From Saccharina japonica (taxonomy: Eukaryota; Sar; Phaeophyceae; Laminariales; Laminariaceae), in NCBI GenBank assembly GCA_008828725.1, contig MEHQ01003403.1, positions 558,001-622,000 of the forward strand: DNA of 64,000 nucleotides. The letters run 5' to 3'. The notes beneath the pieces were generated by a model. That model had not been told where the DNA came from. It saw only the letters and a program-made list of their open reading frames with translations, and did no database searches. Both the position numbers and the translations under genes were made by a program. Of the stretch, positions 1-11,805 are shown piece by piece. The first letter of the stretch is position 1. The number at the start of each line of letters is the position of its first letter.

Positions 1-46
1 GACAATACGGCAAAAAAGCTCCGGGCACACGACAAACGCCCCCCCC

Positions 47-325
47 TGTGATAAGACTGGGTGAGACACAGAGTATCCCCTTGCAGGTTTGTCTATTAAG
101 CATCCTTGGTGTTACTCACTTTCCGTAGAGTCAAGCGTAGAAGAGAAGCAGCTTATATTAATCCCCGAGCCAGATGACATCTGCCTCGGGATGGGCTTCA
201 AGTATGGCCCGCAGATATTATAAATACCCCGAACACCGAATACGAATGCCATCCAAGTTATACGAAAACGGACCATTTACCTATGCAGAGGTAATTACCG
301 GCCTTCCTAGCCCATACCATTACAC
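47..325 (+). repeat. 279-bp block X, copy 1
   Basis: Matches 1191-1469 over its whole length with no difference visible by eye; a 50-bp remnant of its right end recurs at 5653-5702. No open frame of note. It includes the phrases TATTATAAATACCCC and CTATGCAGAGGTAATTACC. Confidence 0.9.
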
Positions 326-499
326 TAGCCCACCCTGATGAGCCGTATACGCAGAAATATGGGAAAAACGGGGAAATCCCAGTTCCCCGAATTAGAACAT
401 GAGTCGAAGATGCGGCTCCTCAAAACCCCTCCCACACCTCTAAGTTGCTAGGCTAAGAAGCCGGGATTCCGACTCCTCTTCGCGCTCGCGATCGCGCGA

Positions 500-815
500 T
501 TCAAACCGCCAGCCCCCCCTTCAGGCAGACCCCCCTGAAGTTTGGGCCTGCGGTGTTCCGGCCTGCAGTGTCCCCGTTTGAGGGCACTGGGTCTCGGAAG
601 TTTGGCCCGGTGCGGCCGCTGTCCCCTTGGGCACTGGGTCTCGGAGTTGGGCCCTGGTGCCCCCGTTTGGCATGGGCCGCGGCCGTTGGGCCTGGTGCCC
701 CCGTCCGGAGCACCGGGCCGCGGCCGTTTGGGCCTGCGGTGCCCCCTCGGGGGCACCGGGCCTCGGCAGTTTGCCTGCGGTGCCCCTCTCAGGGGGCACC
801 GGGCCTCGGGTGCGC
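500..815. repeat. GC-rich imperfect tandem repeat
   Basis: Very GC-rich stretch built of variants of GGGCCTGCGGTGCCCC...GGGCACCGGGCCTCGG, with a period of roughly 50-60 bp. It is open in several frames on both strands, which is expected from composition and is not evidence of coding. From about 900 to 1100 the sequence is GGTGG/GGGTGGGCTGGTG-rich. Confidence 0.6.
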
Positions 816-1190
816 AAGGCGAGTCCGAACCCATACAGCCAGCAAGACGGGTAGAGTTACCTCGATCAAGAGCCCACGGGCCCCTCAGCCACCTGTTAAT
901 AATACTCATGTTGTCGTGGAGGTGATGGCGGTGGAGGAAGCGGAGGTGGTGCGTCTGGGACTGGTGGTGGCACGGGACGCCGACTTCCTCGCCGATTCCA
1001 GGTGTCGGTTTGGGTGGGCTGGTGTCCCGCATCGACAGTACTGCCTTGGGTGGGCTGGTGCCCCGCACTGAACAGCCTGCGACCTTGGGTGGGCTCCCCT
1101 TTTCCCTCCGCGGGATTTTTGCGATTTTTGCACACACGGGCCACGTATAAGGATTGACGACCTTTCTGCTCCCTATGCATCGACGCCACG

Positions 1191-1469
1191 TGTGATAAGA
1201 CTGGGTGAGACACAGAGTATCCCCTTGCAGGTTTGTCTATTAAGCATCCTTGGTGTTACTCACTTTCCGTAGAGTCAAGCGTAGAAGAGAAGCAGCTTAT
1301 ATTAATCCCCGAGCCAGATGACATCTGCCTCGGGATGGGCTTCAAGTATGGCCCGCAGATATTATAAATACCCCGAACACCGAATACGAATGCCATCCAA
1401 GTTATACGAAAACGGACCATTTACCTATGCAGAGGTAATTACCGGCCTTCCTAGCCCATACCATTACAC
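1191..1469 (+). repeat. 279-bp block X, copy 2
   Basis: Direct repeat of 47-325 at an offset of 1144 bp. Its right end runs without break into the first large repeat unit. Confidence 0.9.
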
Positions 1470-2383
1470 CCCCCCCTTAAAATAACGGGGTTAACGACCT
1501 GTGGTCGAGCTGGCAAGTCATTTGAGAGTGGGATATGGAGCTGCTTCCGAAGCAGGCAAGGGGATGCACAACAGAGGTACTGCCTGTACATATAGTTTGC
1601 GTAACACTATACATCCACATACATAGGCCCTTCGCACGAACACACAGGGGGGACAGGCATCATTGACCATGAGTTCTACACACTATCTTGTGCTTGTAGT
1701 GGTGGTGTTGTGATGGTGATGATGATGGTGCTTCTTCGCATTGAAAAGTCGTTCTGACCATCTTCCAATCGTCATAGACCAAATAGCAAAAAGTACGAAA
1801 ATATTTGTAAGAGTACGAAGACAAGTTCGTTTTTTTTGTGCCGCCTCGGGGGGCGAAACTTCCAGGAATATTTTTCTTTAATACGACCCGGGCATATATG
1901 TGGTGAACGCCCGTGGCGCCTTTTAACCCTCGGAAAGTCCTACTGTATGCCCCCCCGGACATTTACCAGCATTCTTACGGACTTTCGACCAGAGCATCGT
2001 GGTGGAGTGCACGACGGCTTACTGGCGAAAGCTTGTTCTGGTTATATATACTTCGTATGTATATACGGGTGTTGGTAATTCGTCAAAGGTGCGCGTTTTG
2101 TACGACTGATAGTTTTCTTTGTCGGGGTCTGTGGCAACACGCAGCTTTGGGTAACTTACACGCCCACAACGGATACCCTGGACGGCGCCCTGTGGGGGGG
2201 GAGAGGGAGCACTACAAGTAGCACGGACATCTGCAAGGGGCATAGCCCTGCCTCTACCAAATATACCTGTATATTATGAGTTTTATTGCGTGTGCCATCC
2301 GAGTGTGTGCAGCATGAGCTTCAACGGTCACCACTCGTAAACATTCCCCGAAATAGATTGTGCATTGGATCAGTGTCATGTTC

Positions 2384-2844
2384 TCAAACAATCCCCTGCA
2401 CATTAGATGTAAACGGATACGCTTCAGATAAGGAATGTTTTGGACAGTCGAGGCCGCCTCGATTGACTACTGTAGACCTATACCCCAGGCGGAGATTCAA
2501 CACGAATCCGACATCGAGCGCGTTTTCCCGCGTGTCATCGGCCTTCCCGCTTCTGCCCGGCGGGGTCGGCTGTGTCCCCAGCAAGGTTCGCCGTTCCCGT
2601 TGCCGAATCAACCTCATAGCTGCGTCGAGTTTCGATTGCCACTTCATCTTCGTGTTGGCCTCATCCTTGCCCGCGTTGGTGCCGTCATTGTCCCACTCTT
2701 GCTGCAGTTCATCATCGTTGTTGTTTTCATCTTCGACAAGCTCGGCTGGGCCTTGGCCGGCGTTGCGCAATTGCCGGGCCTTCCTTGCCCTGCTTTTGCT
2801 TCTTCCATTACTCGTTCGGTTCTCTCAAGATGGGCTGGCATACG
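2384..2844 (-). pseudogene. Repeat-borne acidic/basic ORF, copy 1 (frameshifted)
   Basis: First copy of the ORF described at 4568-4942. The start region (MPAHLERTERVMEEAKA) is in one frame and the acidic centre (RNAGQGPAELVEDENNN) in another, because bases are missing near 2790-2800 relative to copies 2 and 3. The break may be real or a sequencing indel in a collapsed repeat. Confidence 0.35.
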
Positions 2845-3404
2845 AAGACCCTGCACGGCGAATATCGGTCGACGGGAGCCCTAACATCAGCATATACGAT
2901 TACCTGGAAATGAACATTCGATTATGCCAGCCACTACAGCAGTGGGTACAGTGCGGGAGGGGGGGGTACTTTTGGGCCCAAAACGTTAACTTCTGACTGA
3001 AGCTTCATATTGAGGAACTAATCACTTTTTGGCAACCCCATTTGTTTTGTACATATTGTTTGTTAATCTCCTGAGCCAATGGTTGACTTGGGGTATTTCC
3101 TCAGTGAGGAGTGTGTTAATACTACATTAATGGATTCCAGTTGAGGTGTGTAATACTACATTAATGAATACCACATTAACTCATCTACATTAATATACTA
3201 CATATCTACATAAATACATACTTATTACAAATAAAGTACATGCATACTACATTAATACCCAATCAGACAATCTTTTGGCTGAAAAAAGTATGATCTCTAA
3301 TGACACCCCTATCGGCCGGGCTGCTTTACTACTAAAGTAAGTGTGGCCGACACTGACTTCTCTTTATCATATCTTTCAGAGCTGTTCACGGGTCAGGTTA
3401 AATC

Positions 3405-3550
3405 TCGCGGGTCGGGTCGGGTTGGGTCGGGTTCCGTCCGGGTCGGATCAGGGTGACCTGTCCCGACCCGTGAGATTCTGAAGACCTTCTGACCCGACCC
3501 GACCGGACCCGACCCGTAATCTTTTGATGGCCTCGTGAACCCGACCCGCG
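3405..3550. repeat. Inverted array of GGGTC/GACCC pentamers
   Basis: A left arm of GGGTCGGGTCGGGTTGGGTC is followed within 30 bases by GACCC pentamers (ACCCGACCCGACC), so the stretch can fold into a long GC-rich hairpin. The same arms recur at about 5448-5590 and 7707-7855 in the other repeat units. Confidence 0.7.
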
Positions 3551-4337
3551 GATATTATGATATTATGAGGCCATGACCCGTCAAGAGCCCTGATACATTT
3601 AGACACTTCCTCCCTCTATACTACAATCGTGTGAACTCCCAAAGGATGGCGGAGTTAGTGTAGTATACTATTATAGTATTGTACCTTCTGACGTATGTAG
3701 GAGACGAATCGAGTGGCACTGAAGAGAGTCGGGATGGTCGCCTTTATTGCGTCCGCGTGTGTGAGCTGCTCTTTCAACCCTGCGGTGCACCGACAAAATC
3801 ATGCGGAGGCGTCCGATCGAGCACAGATGTTAGATGCCATGCTCAACCGTAAGACACGGGTTTTCAGAGGGAATATTGTGGCGTCTGAGGTGGGCCTGGC
3901 ATGTCCACGGGTGGGTTTGGTACTGATGTGTGAGCATGCTCAACTTGCAGGTTGATATTAAAACCCCCAGCGGTGAGGTGACCTGCCATATGCGCAACGG
4001 TTCAGGGAATGTCGGGAGAAACTCGAATCATGCGCCGTTTCCAGCATTTCCTATTCCTTTGCCGTCCAACCATGTGAAGCTTGAGCGCTAATCATAACAA
4101 AACGACGATGAAACAGAAAACGAAGACTAAAACCACGACAAAAACGTGAATGTGTTATACGAAAAGCAAAATTTTGATGATGCATCAACAGCAAGCCGCC
4201 TAAAAACACCATCACCATCCACATCCCTCCTGGCATCTACATAAACTACCACCAATCCCCCCCTGCACGAGATTGTTGTTTTTTCGTGTCGTACGCCGGG
4301 TGGAGGAACGCATGCGCTTGAAGGATACCGGTATGTN

Positions 4338-5652
4338 GGGGCATAGCCCTGCCTCTACCAAATATACCTGTATATTATGAGTTTTATTGCGTGTGCCATC
4401 CGAGTGTGTGCAGCATGAGCTTCAACGGTCACCACTCGTAAACATTCCCCGAAATAGATTGTGCATTGGATCAGTGTCATGTTCTCAAACAATCCCCTGC
4501 ACATTAGATGTAAACGGATACGCTTCAGATAAGGAATGTTTTGGACAGTCGAGGCCGCCTCGATTGACTACTGTACCATCAGGCGGAGATTCAACACGAA
4601 TCCGACATCGAGGCGCGTTTTCCCGCGTGTCATCGTTGCCTTCCCGCTTCTGCCCGGCGGGGTTGGCTGTGTCCCCAGCAAGGTTCGCCGTTCCCGTTGC
4701 CGAATCAACCTCATAGCTGCGTCGAGTTTCGATTGCCACTTCATCTTCGTGTTGGCCTCATCCTTGCCCGCGTTGGTGCCGTCATTGTCCCACTCTTGCT
4801 GCAGTTCATCATCGTTGTTGTTTTCATCTTCGACAAGCTCGGCTGGGCCTTGGCCGGCGTTGCGCAATTGCCGGGCCTTCCTTGCCCTGACTTTTGCTTC
4901 TTCCATCACTCGTTCGGTTCTCTCAAGATGGGCTGGCATGCGAAGACCCTGCACGGCGAAAATCGGTCGACGGGAGCCCTAACATCAGCATATACGATTA
5001 CCTGGAAATGAACATTCGATTATGCCAAGCCACTACAGCAGTGTGGTACAGTGCGGGAGGGGGGGGTACTTTTGGGCCCAAAACATCAACATTCTGACTG
5101 GAGCTCCATATCTGAGGAACTAATCACTTTTTTGGCAACCCCATTTGTATTTGTACATATTGTTTGTTAATCTCCTGAGCCAATGGTTGACTTGGGGTAT
5201 TTCCTCAGGTGAGGAGTGTGTTAATACTACATTAATGAATACTACATTAATTCATACTACACTAATTAAAAGTACATGCATACTACATTAATACCCCATC
5301 AGACAATCTTTTGGCTGAAAATAAGTATGATCTCTAATGACACCCCTATCGGCCGGGCTGCTTTACTACTAGTAAGTGTGGCCGACACTGACTTCTCTTT
5401 ATCATATCTTTCAGAGCTGTTCACGGGTCAGGTTAAATCTCGCGGGTCGGGTCGGGTTGGGTCGGGTCTCGTCCGGGTCGGATCAGGGTGACCTGGCCCG
5501 ACCCGTGAGATTATGAAGACCTTCTGACCCGACCCGATCCGACCGGACCCGACCCGTAATCTTTTGATGGCCTCGTGAACCCGACCCGCGGATATTATGA
5601 TATTATGAGGTCATGACCCGTCAAGAGCCCTGATACATTTAGACACTTCCTC
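4338..5652 (+). repeat. Large repeat unit 2, truncated at both ends
   Basis: Begins after the N at the phrase GGGGCATAGCCCTGCC, equivalent to about 2237 in unit 1. It is cut at CACTTCCTCC, where it abuts the next unit. It contains the acidic ORF and the GGGTC inverted array. Confidence 0.85.
4568..4942 (-). CDS. Repeat-borne acidic/basic ORF, copy 2 (intact)
   Basis: The minus-strand frame starting MPAHLERTERVMEEAK continues through a Glu/Asp/Asn-rich centre (ELVEDENNNDDELQQEW) and a basic part (KMKWQSKLDAAMRLIRQRERR). The same protein is open in copy 3 (6788-7099) and frameshifted near its start in copy 1 (2384-2844). Conservation of the frame across repeat copies while flanking positions carry indels suggests it is, or recently was, coding. 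Coiled-coil-like composition. No family recognised; it could be an exon of a mobile element or of a duplicated host gene. Confidence 0.4.
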   Translation of the reverse strand, partial: RMPAHLERTERVMEEAKVRARKARQLRNAGQGPAELVEDENNNDDELQQEWDNDGTNAGKDEANTKMKWQSKLDAAMRLIRQRERRTLLGTQPTPPGRSGKATMTRGKTRLDVGFVLNLRLMVQ

Positions 5653-8646
5653 CTTACCTATGCAGAGGTAATTACCGGCCTTCCTAGCCCATACCATTAC
5701 ACCCCCCCCTTAAAATAACGGGGTTAACGACCTGTGGTCGAGCTGGCAAGTCATTTGAGAGTGGGATATGGAGCTGCTTCCGAAGCAGGCAAGGGGATGC
5801 ACAACAGAGGTACTGCCTGTACATAATTTGCGTAACACTATACATCCACATACATAGGCCCTTCGCACGAACACACAGGGGGGACAGGCATCATTGACGC
5901 ATGAAGTTCTACACACTAAATCTTGTGCTTGTAGTGGTGGTGATTGTGATGGTGATGATGATGGTGCTTCTTCGCATTGAAAAGTCGTTCTGACCATCTT
6001 CCAATCGTCATAGACCAAATAGCAAAAAGTACGAAAATATTATGTAAGAGGTACGAAGACAAGTTCGTTTTTTTTGTGCCGCCTCGGGGGGCGAAACTTC
6101 CAGGAATATTTTTCTTTAATACGACCCGGGCATATATGTGGTGAACGCCCCGTGGCGCCTTTTAACCCTCGGAAAGTCCTACTGTAGTGCCCCCCCGGAC
6201 ATTTACCAGCATTCTTACGGTACTTTCGACACAGAGCATCGTGGTGGAGTGCACGACGGCTTACTGGCGTAAAGCTTGTTCTGGTTATATATACTTCGTA
6301 TGTATATACGGGTGTTGGTAATTCGTCAAAGGTGCGCGTTTTGTACGACTGATAGTTTTCATTTGTCGGGGTCTGTGGCAACACGCAGCTTTGGGTAACT
6401 TACACGCCCACAACGGATACCCTGGACGGCGCCCTGTGGGGGGGAGAGAGGGAGCACTACAAGTAGCACGGACATCTGCAAGGGGCATAGCCCTGCCTCT
6501 ACCAAATATACCTGTATATTATGAGTTTTATTGCGTGTGCCATCCGAGTGTGTGCAGCATGAGCTTCAACGGTCACCACTCGTAAACATTCCCCGAAATA
6601 GATTGTGCATTGGATCAGTGTCATGTTCTCAAACAATCCCCTGCACATTAGATGTAAACGGATACGCTTCAGATAAGGAATGTTTTGGACAGTCGAGGCC
6701 GCCTCGATTGACTACTGTAGTAGCCTATACCCTCCCTCAGGCGGAGATTCAACACGAATCCGACATCGAGACGCGTTTTCCCGCGTGTCATCGCGCCTTC
6801 CCGCTTCTGCCCGGCGGGGTCGGCTGTGTCCCCAGCAAGGTTCGCCGTTCCCGTTGCCGAATCAACCTCATAGCTGCGTCGAGTTTCGATTGCCACTTCA
6901 TCTTCGTGTTGGCCTCATCCTTGCCCGCGTTGGTGCCGTCATTGTCCCACTCTTGCTGCAGTTCATCATCGTTGTTGTTTTCATCTTCGACAAGCTCGGC
7001 TGGGCCTTGGCCGGCGTTGCGCAATTGCCGGGCCTTCCTTGCCCTGGCTTTTGCTTCTTCCATTACTCGTTCGGTTCTCTCAAGATGGGCTGGCATACGA
7101 AGACCCTGCACGGCGAATATCGGTCGACGGGAGCCCTAACATCAGCATATACGATTACCTGGAAATGAACATTCGATTATGCCATGCCACTACAGCAGTG
7201 CGGTACAGTGCGGGAGGGGGGGGTACTTTTGGGCCCAAAACGTTAACGTTCTGACTGAAGCTTCATATGTGAGGAACTAATCACTTGTTTGGCAACCCCA
7301 TTTGTGTTTGTACATATTGTTTGTTAATCTCCTGAGCCAATGGTTGACTTGGGGTATTTCCTCAGTTGAGGAGTGTGTTAATACTACATTAATGGTATTT
7401 CCTCAGTTGAGGAGTGTGTTAATACTACATTAATGAATACCACATTAACTCATACTACATTAATGAATACTACATGTATCCATACTATTTTAATTAATAT
7501 TACATTACTTCATACTACACTAATTAAAAGTACATGCATACTACATTAATACCCAATCAGACAATCTTTTGGCTGAAAAGAAGTATGATCTCTAATGACA
7601 CCCCTATCGGCCGGGCTGCTTTACTACTATTAATAGTAAGTGTGGCCGACACTGACTTCTCTTTATCATATCTTTCAGAGCTGTTCACGGGTCAGGTTAA
7701 ATCTCGCGGGTCGGGTCGGGTTGGGTCGGGTCTCGTCCGGGTCGGATCAGGGTGACCTGGCCCGACCCGTGAGATTATGAAGACCTTCTGACCCGACCCG
7801 ATCCGACCGGACCCGACCCGTAATCTTTTGATGGCCTCGTGAACCCGACCCGCGGATATTATGATATTATGAGGTCATGACCCGTCAAGAGCCCTGATAC
7901 ATTTAGACACTTCCTCCCTCTATACTACAATCGTGTGAACTTCCAAAGGATGGCGGAGTTAGAGTAGTATACTATTATAGTATTGTACCTTCTGACGTAT
8001 GTAGGAGACGAATCGAGTGGCACTGAAGAGAGTCGGGATGGTCGCCTTTATTGCGTCCGCGTGTGTGAGCTGCTCTTTCAACCCTGCGGTGCACCGACAA
8101 AATTATGCGGAGGCGTCCGATCGAACACAGATATTAGATGCCATGCTCAACCGTAAAACACGGGTTTTCAGAGCGAAGATTGTGGCGTCTGAGGTGGGCC
8201 TGGCATGTCCACGGGTGGGTTTGGTACTGATGTGTAAGCATGCTCAATTTGCAGACTGATACCAAAATCCCCAGCGGTGAGGTGACCTGGCATATGCGCA
8301 ACGAAGTTCAGGGAATGTCGAGAGAAACTCGAATCATGCGCCGTTTCCAGCATTTCCTATTCCATTTGCCGTCCAACCATGTGAAGCTTGAGCGCTAATC
8401 ATAAGAAAACGATGATGAAACAGAAAACGAAGACTAAAACCACGACAAAAACGTGAATGTGTTATACGAAAAGCAAAATTTCGATGATGCATCAACAGCA
8501 AGCCCCCTAAAAACACCATCACCATCCACATCCCTCCTGGCATCTACATAAACTACCACCAATCTCCCCCTGCACGAGATTATTGTTTTTTCGTGTCATA
8601 CGCCGGGTGGAGGAACGCATGCGCTTGAAGGATACCGGTATGTACT
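5653..8646 (+). repeat. Large repeat unit 3 (about 3.0 kb)
   Basis: Full copy that continues without break into unique sequence (GGTATGTACTATCTGG), so it defines the right end of the unit. It differs from unit 1 by substitutions and many 1-2 base indels. Confidence 0.85.
6788..7099 (-). CDS. Repeat-borne acidic/basic ORF, copy 3 (intact core)
   Basis: Third copy of the repeat-borne ORF described at 4568-4942. The core from MPAHLERTERV to TPPGRSGK is open and differs by very few residues (AKARARK instead of AKVRARK). The frame leaves the shared sequence after GRSGKA because of an indel. Confidence 0.38.
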   Translation of the reverse strand, partial: RMPAHLERTERVMEEAKARARKARQLRNAGQGPAELVEDENNNDDELQQEWDNDGTNAGKDEANTKMKWQSKLDAAMRLIRQRERRTLLGTQPTPPGRSGKAR

Positions 8647-8665
8647 ATCTGGACGATTTTCTTAC

Positions 8666-8789
8666 CTTTGGCATATTGGTCCAGTTGACCAAGGTCGGCT
8701 TTGCGGGCTTCGGGCGAGATCCCCACCCCCCAAAGATCGGGATCGACGTACCATGCTTTACCGTACGATGACGCACGAAAAGTCTGGCA
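8666..8789 (-). CDS. Candidate exon at the end of the left repeat array, unrecognised
   Basis: On the minus strand a polypyrimidine-rich acceptor (CAACGTGCCAG) precedes an open stretch reading TFRASSYGKAWYVDPDLWG, followed by residues rich in Ala/Lys/Gln. It ends at a strong donor (AAAG|GTAAGAAAA). It lies just right of repeat unit 3 and could be the unique-sequence part of a gene whose remaining exons lie in the repeat. The family is not recognised. Confidence 0.3.
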
Positions 8790-11514
8790 CGTTGCAGACA
8801 GGAAGGTGGACACAATGAGATGCACCCGAATTACGAGGTCAGTGTTGCGTTCGCCATCCGACATTGTGCACTGCACCATCACCTTTAACGTCGATCGCTC
8901 ATATATCACACATTCCCGGGAGAAAGAAGATAAGTATGTACGAGAAACAATTTTTTAATACATTGTGATTGCCGTCCGACAATGATGTTAATACTATACT
9001 TCGAAGTATGCTACTATGATTATGAGATTACACGTCGATTACTCATAAACACCATCCCCAGAAAACAATAGTAGTAGTCGTTGTTATTGCATTTATGAAT
9101 GGGCTTCAGTGTTGATCACTCATAAACTGTTACCGAAAGAACGAAACCAAGGGAAACCAAAGCGAATCCTCCTAAGCAAGATGGAATGAGCATAACATAG
9201 GCGTTGAGCAGGGTACGGGATGTCAGAGAGAAATACGCCCTGAATCCTCCACAAGCAGACGACATTTTTATGCAAGAGGCGGTGGGTAGTTGTGCTTTGA
9301 TGCCTAAAAGGAGCTTTTTTTCCGAATGCTAACAAACGCAGGTTCGATTCCACTGGGCAACACCCTTCTTTGCATCTCATGTGTTTCGTCAACTTCGTTT
9401 GAGCTGCTGGTTTCATGGAGTTTTTATTGTTTGAGCATCAAAACATGGCCGTGTAAAGAGCCTTGATTTTTTCGAGCTGTAGAGTTTTTTTTCTTGTGTT
9501 TTTGTTGTCTCTTGCACCCTATCGACGGGGGCGTGCGGTGCTCCGCTCCCATCTCTTTAGCACCTTAATACGCCACAGTAAAGACAGTACAGACAGTACA
9601 GACAGAGCCTACAGTGCGGTAGGGGGGGGGGTGTACTCATGCCATCATGGATGACCGTAAGTCGTATGACCATATACCCTCGCATCCCTATAACACCGGA
9701 ACGGAACACGTTGGGCTTTCACCAAGCAGGCAGACACTGCTTGCACCAATAGCGAATCACCATGAGGTGTTCTGCGAGTCGCATGAAGGGTGAGCTGCAT
9801 CCTACTAAGAACCGCTGCGGGGGGGGTAGGGGTATCACGGGTATATATACCACTGTTATGCCGAACATTCTCACTCACGACTGACAGGCTGACGGAGCCC
9901 CTGAGCTGTGGAACTGCAGCGTATCATTGCAGTCTCTGTTGCTGTATTTTACATCATACTGTTGTTGTTTAATGTGTACTGGCTGTAGGTAGCCCATGGG
10001 ATTGCTCATCGGGGTGCGCATGTGCGCATTTTTTTTATCGTAATCGATGTTGGGTTTTGGTATAGAGCCCCCCGTGTTAGGAAAATGAGGAAAGTTACGG
10101 TAGGTACTTCCTCTACCGTGTGTAGCATGCTATGACTCTGTCGGTAGCACTAACGCGGTCGTTAACCCTTTTAGGACTGCAGTCCCATTTTGGGGACAAA
10201 CCACTCAAATTCTAAGTAACTTGTCCCCAAAACGGGACCCCTGTCGGAAATACTGGCGTGCATCCTGTCGGCCTGTCGGTAACTCGATATATCGGTATTG
10301 CTGTCGGTAGTATTGACGTAATTGCTGTGCACAGCGGCAACTAATTATGGCGTGGCGGTGCAGGACGCGACAAAAACATCGCACCAATCTGTGTGGAAAT
10401 GTAAGGGCTGTTTAAAAATAACATGAATACCGAAACTGTCCTTATCTACCCGAACACCGAACCGAACATAGTGGCACTCGTAGACTTACCGGTTCCGGTG
10501 GTATGGCATGGCGAAATCGTGGTTTGCAGGTGGCCTCTTTCGACGCCTCTGCGCTCCGCTTCCTTCTTCCTCCTTGTTTGCTGGATTGAATGTGTAGTCG
10601 GAGCGACAATAATTGAAACAAGGGTTGCAATTGGTACGGGGGAAGGGCGAAACACCGAAGGAAGGAAAACTTCGGAAGCGTGACGGGGCTTTGGATCCCA
10701 CCAATGCCACCTGTATCATACAGTGGTCGTACCTCGCCGATTTGTTTCCGCGTGACGTTTCGATCCCGTGGTGGATTGTTTTAACTATTACAACGACGAA
10801 AGGGACACGTCTACGTATGATACCACGAACGTACTTTGCAAAGGCTTGCTCGTCTTACTTTCTAACAGTCTAAACCCATCTTGACGATGTGTCAACACTT
10901 GGACACCCCCCTCTGGCAACTGCTTGCGCCGCGTGTTTATTCCAGCACTAGCTGCGAAAGGAACCCATCCCTCCACTGCTCACGAAGAACAAACCGCACC
11001 GTTTACCAATCGACACGTCGCGCCCTAACTGTAGTTGAACTTTTACTTCTATTCCTGGTATACACTATATACTACTTTATTGCACTACTTTTAGTACTAC
11101 TTATTTGATACCGTCGGCATGCCGTGTATGAGTAGTGGCGCTCATCTTCGGCAAAACATACTGGAGGTCGTTGCCTGTGGTATGTCATGCTTGCACGAAG
11201 CATATGTGGCTCTGTCGTGTATCATAACTCTGTCGCGTGCTGCGGTCGGAGTGCGCCTAGCCTAGTCTATTAATAGGGCTTCTGAGGCTCCTGTTATAAG
11301 CATCTGCATAGTTCAAAGCACAACAATACCTCACCCAAAAACGGACTTTTGAGAAGAAAAAAACTTGACTCTTAGGAACCCGCCGAATAATCCCATGGGC
11401 TAGTTTAGGTATATGACAAAATGAACAAATGCATACTGCTGTAGTGGTAGTAGTACTGTAGTAAAACACAAACTCCAGTAGATTTCAAAGATACTGGGCG
11501 CTTCTTCAGTTGGG
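8790..11514. other. Intergenic, no gene recognised
   Basis: No convincing coding exon. It holds a reverse copy of a short dispersed motif next to a G-run (about 9620-9670), a 65-bp hairpin (10176-10240), TGTCGGTA-type short repeats (10130-10320), and AT-rich tracts around 11040-11110. Open frames are short and overlap on both strands. Confidence 0.5.
10176..10240. repeat. Perfect-looking hairpin with 18-bp arms
   Basis: GTCCCATTTTGGGGACAA is followed by about 25 bases and then its near-complement TTGTCCCCAAAACGGGAC. Such arms are typical of the end of a small inverted-repeat element; no target duplication was identified. Confidence 0.6.
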
Positions 11515-11805
11515 GAGTGTGACAATCAAAGCAATCAAAGCAATCAAAACAGTCAAAACAGCCGAAACAATCAAATCAACCAAAACGCTCATAACAATGA
11601 AACCAATAAAAACAATCAAACCAACCAAAACAATCAAAGCAGTCAAAGCATTCATAACAATCACAGCAATCACAGCAATCAAAGCAGTCAAAACAGTAAA
11701 CAAAATCAAAGCAGTCAAAACAGTTAAAACAATCAAAGCAGCCGAACCAATTAAAACAATCAAAACAGCCAACACAATCAAAACAAGCAAAACAATAAAA
11801 CATTC
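11515..11805. repeat. 9-bp minisatellite (CAATCAAAR)n
   Basis: About 290 bases of a degenerate 9-bp unit (variants of CAATCAAAGC/CAGTCAAAAC). Because nine is a multiple of three, open frames of about 100 codons appear on both strands; I regard them as by-products. Confidence 0.8.

Larger units (their letters stand above)
1431..4336 (+). repeat. Large repeat unit 1 (about 2.9 kb)
   Basis: Full copy of the unit also seen at 5653-8646. Parts in order: the end of block X; an 800-bp segment with TGATGGTGATGATGATGG; the acidic ORF region (minus strand); a (TACATTAAT)n-like segment; an inverted array of GGGTC and GACCC pentamers at about 3405-3550; and a segment with small open frames. The unit ends at a single N. 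Confidence 0.85.

Noticed and set aside
500-1137. Long overlapping open frames on both strands (up to 229 codons)
   Set aside because: They come from a very GC-rich tandem repeat that is open in several frames; no domain and no splice support.
3713-3955. 80-codon plus-strand frame shared by repeat units 1 and 3 (MALKRVGMVAFIASACV)
   Set aside because: Conserved only as part of the repeat; eight or so residue changes in 80, no domain, and an overlapping minus-strand frame. Left as undecided rather than annotated.
9340-9370. GGTTCGATTCC resembling a tRNA B box
   Set aside because: Flanking bases do not pair into a T-arm and no A box lies at the right distance.
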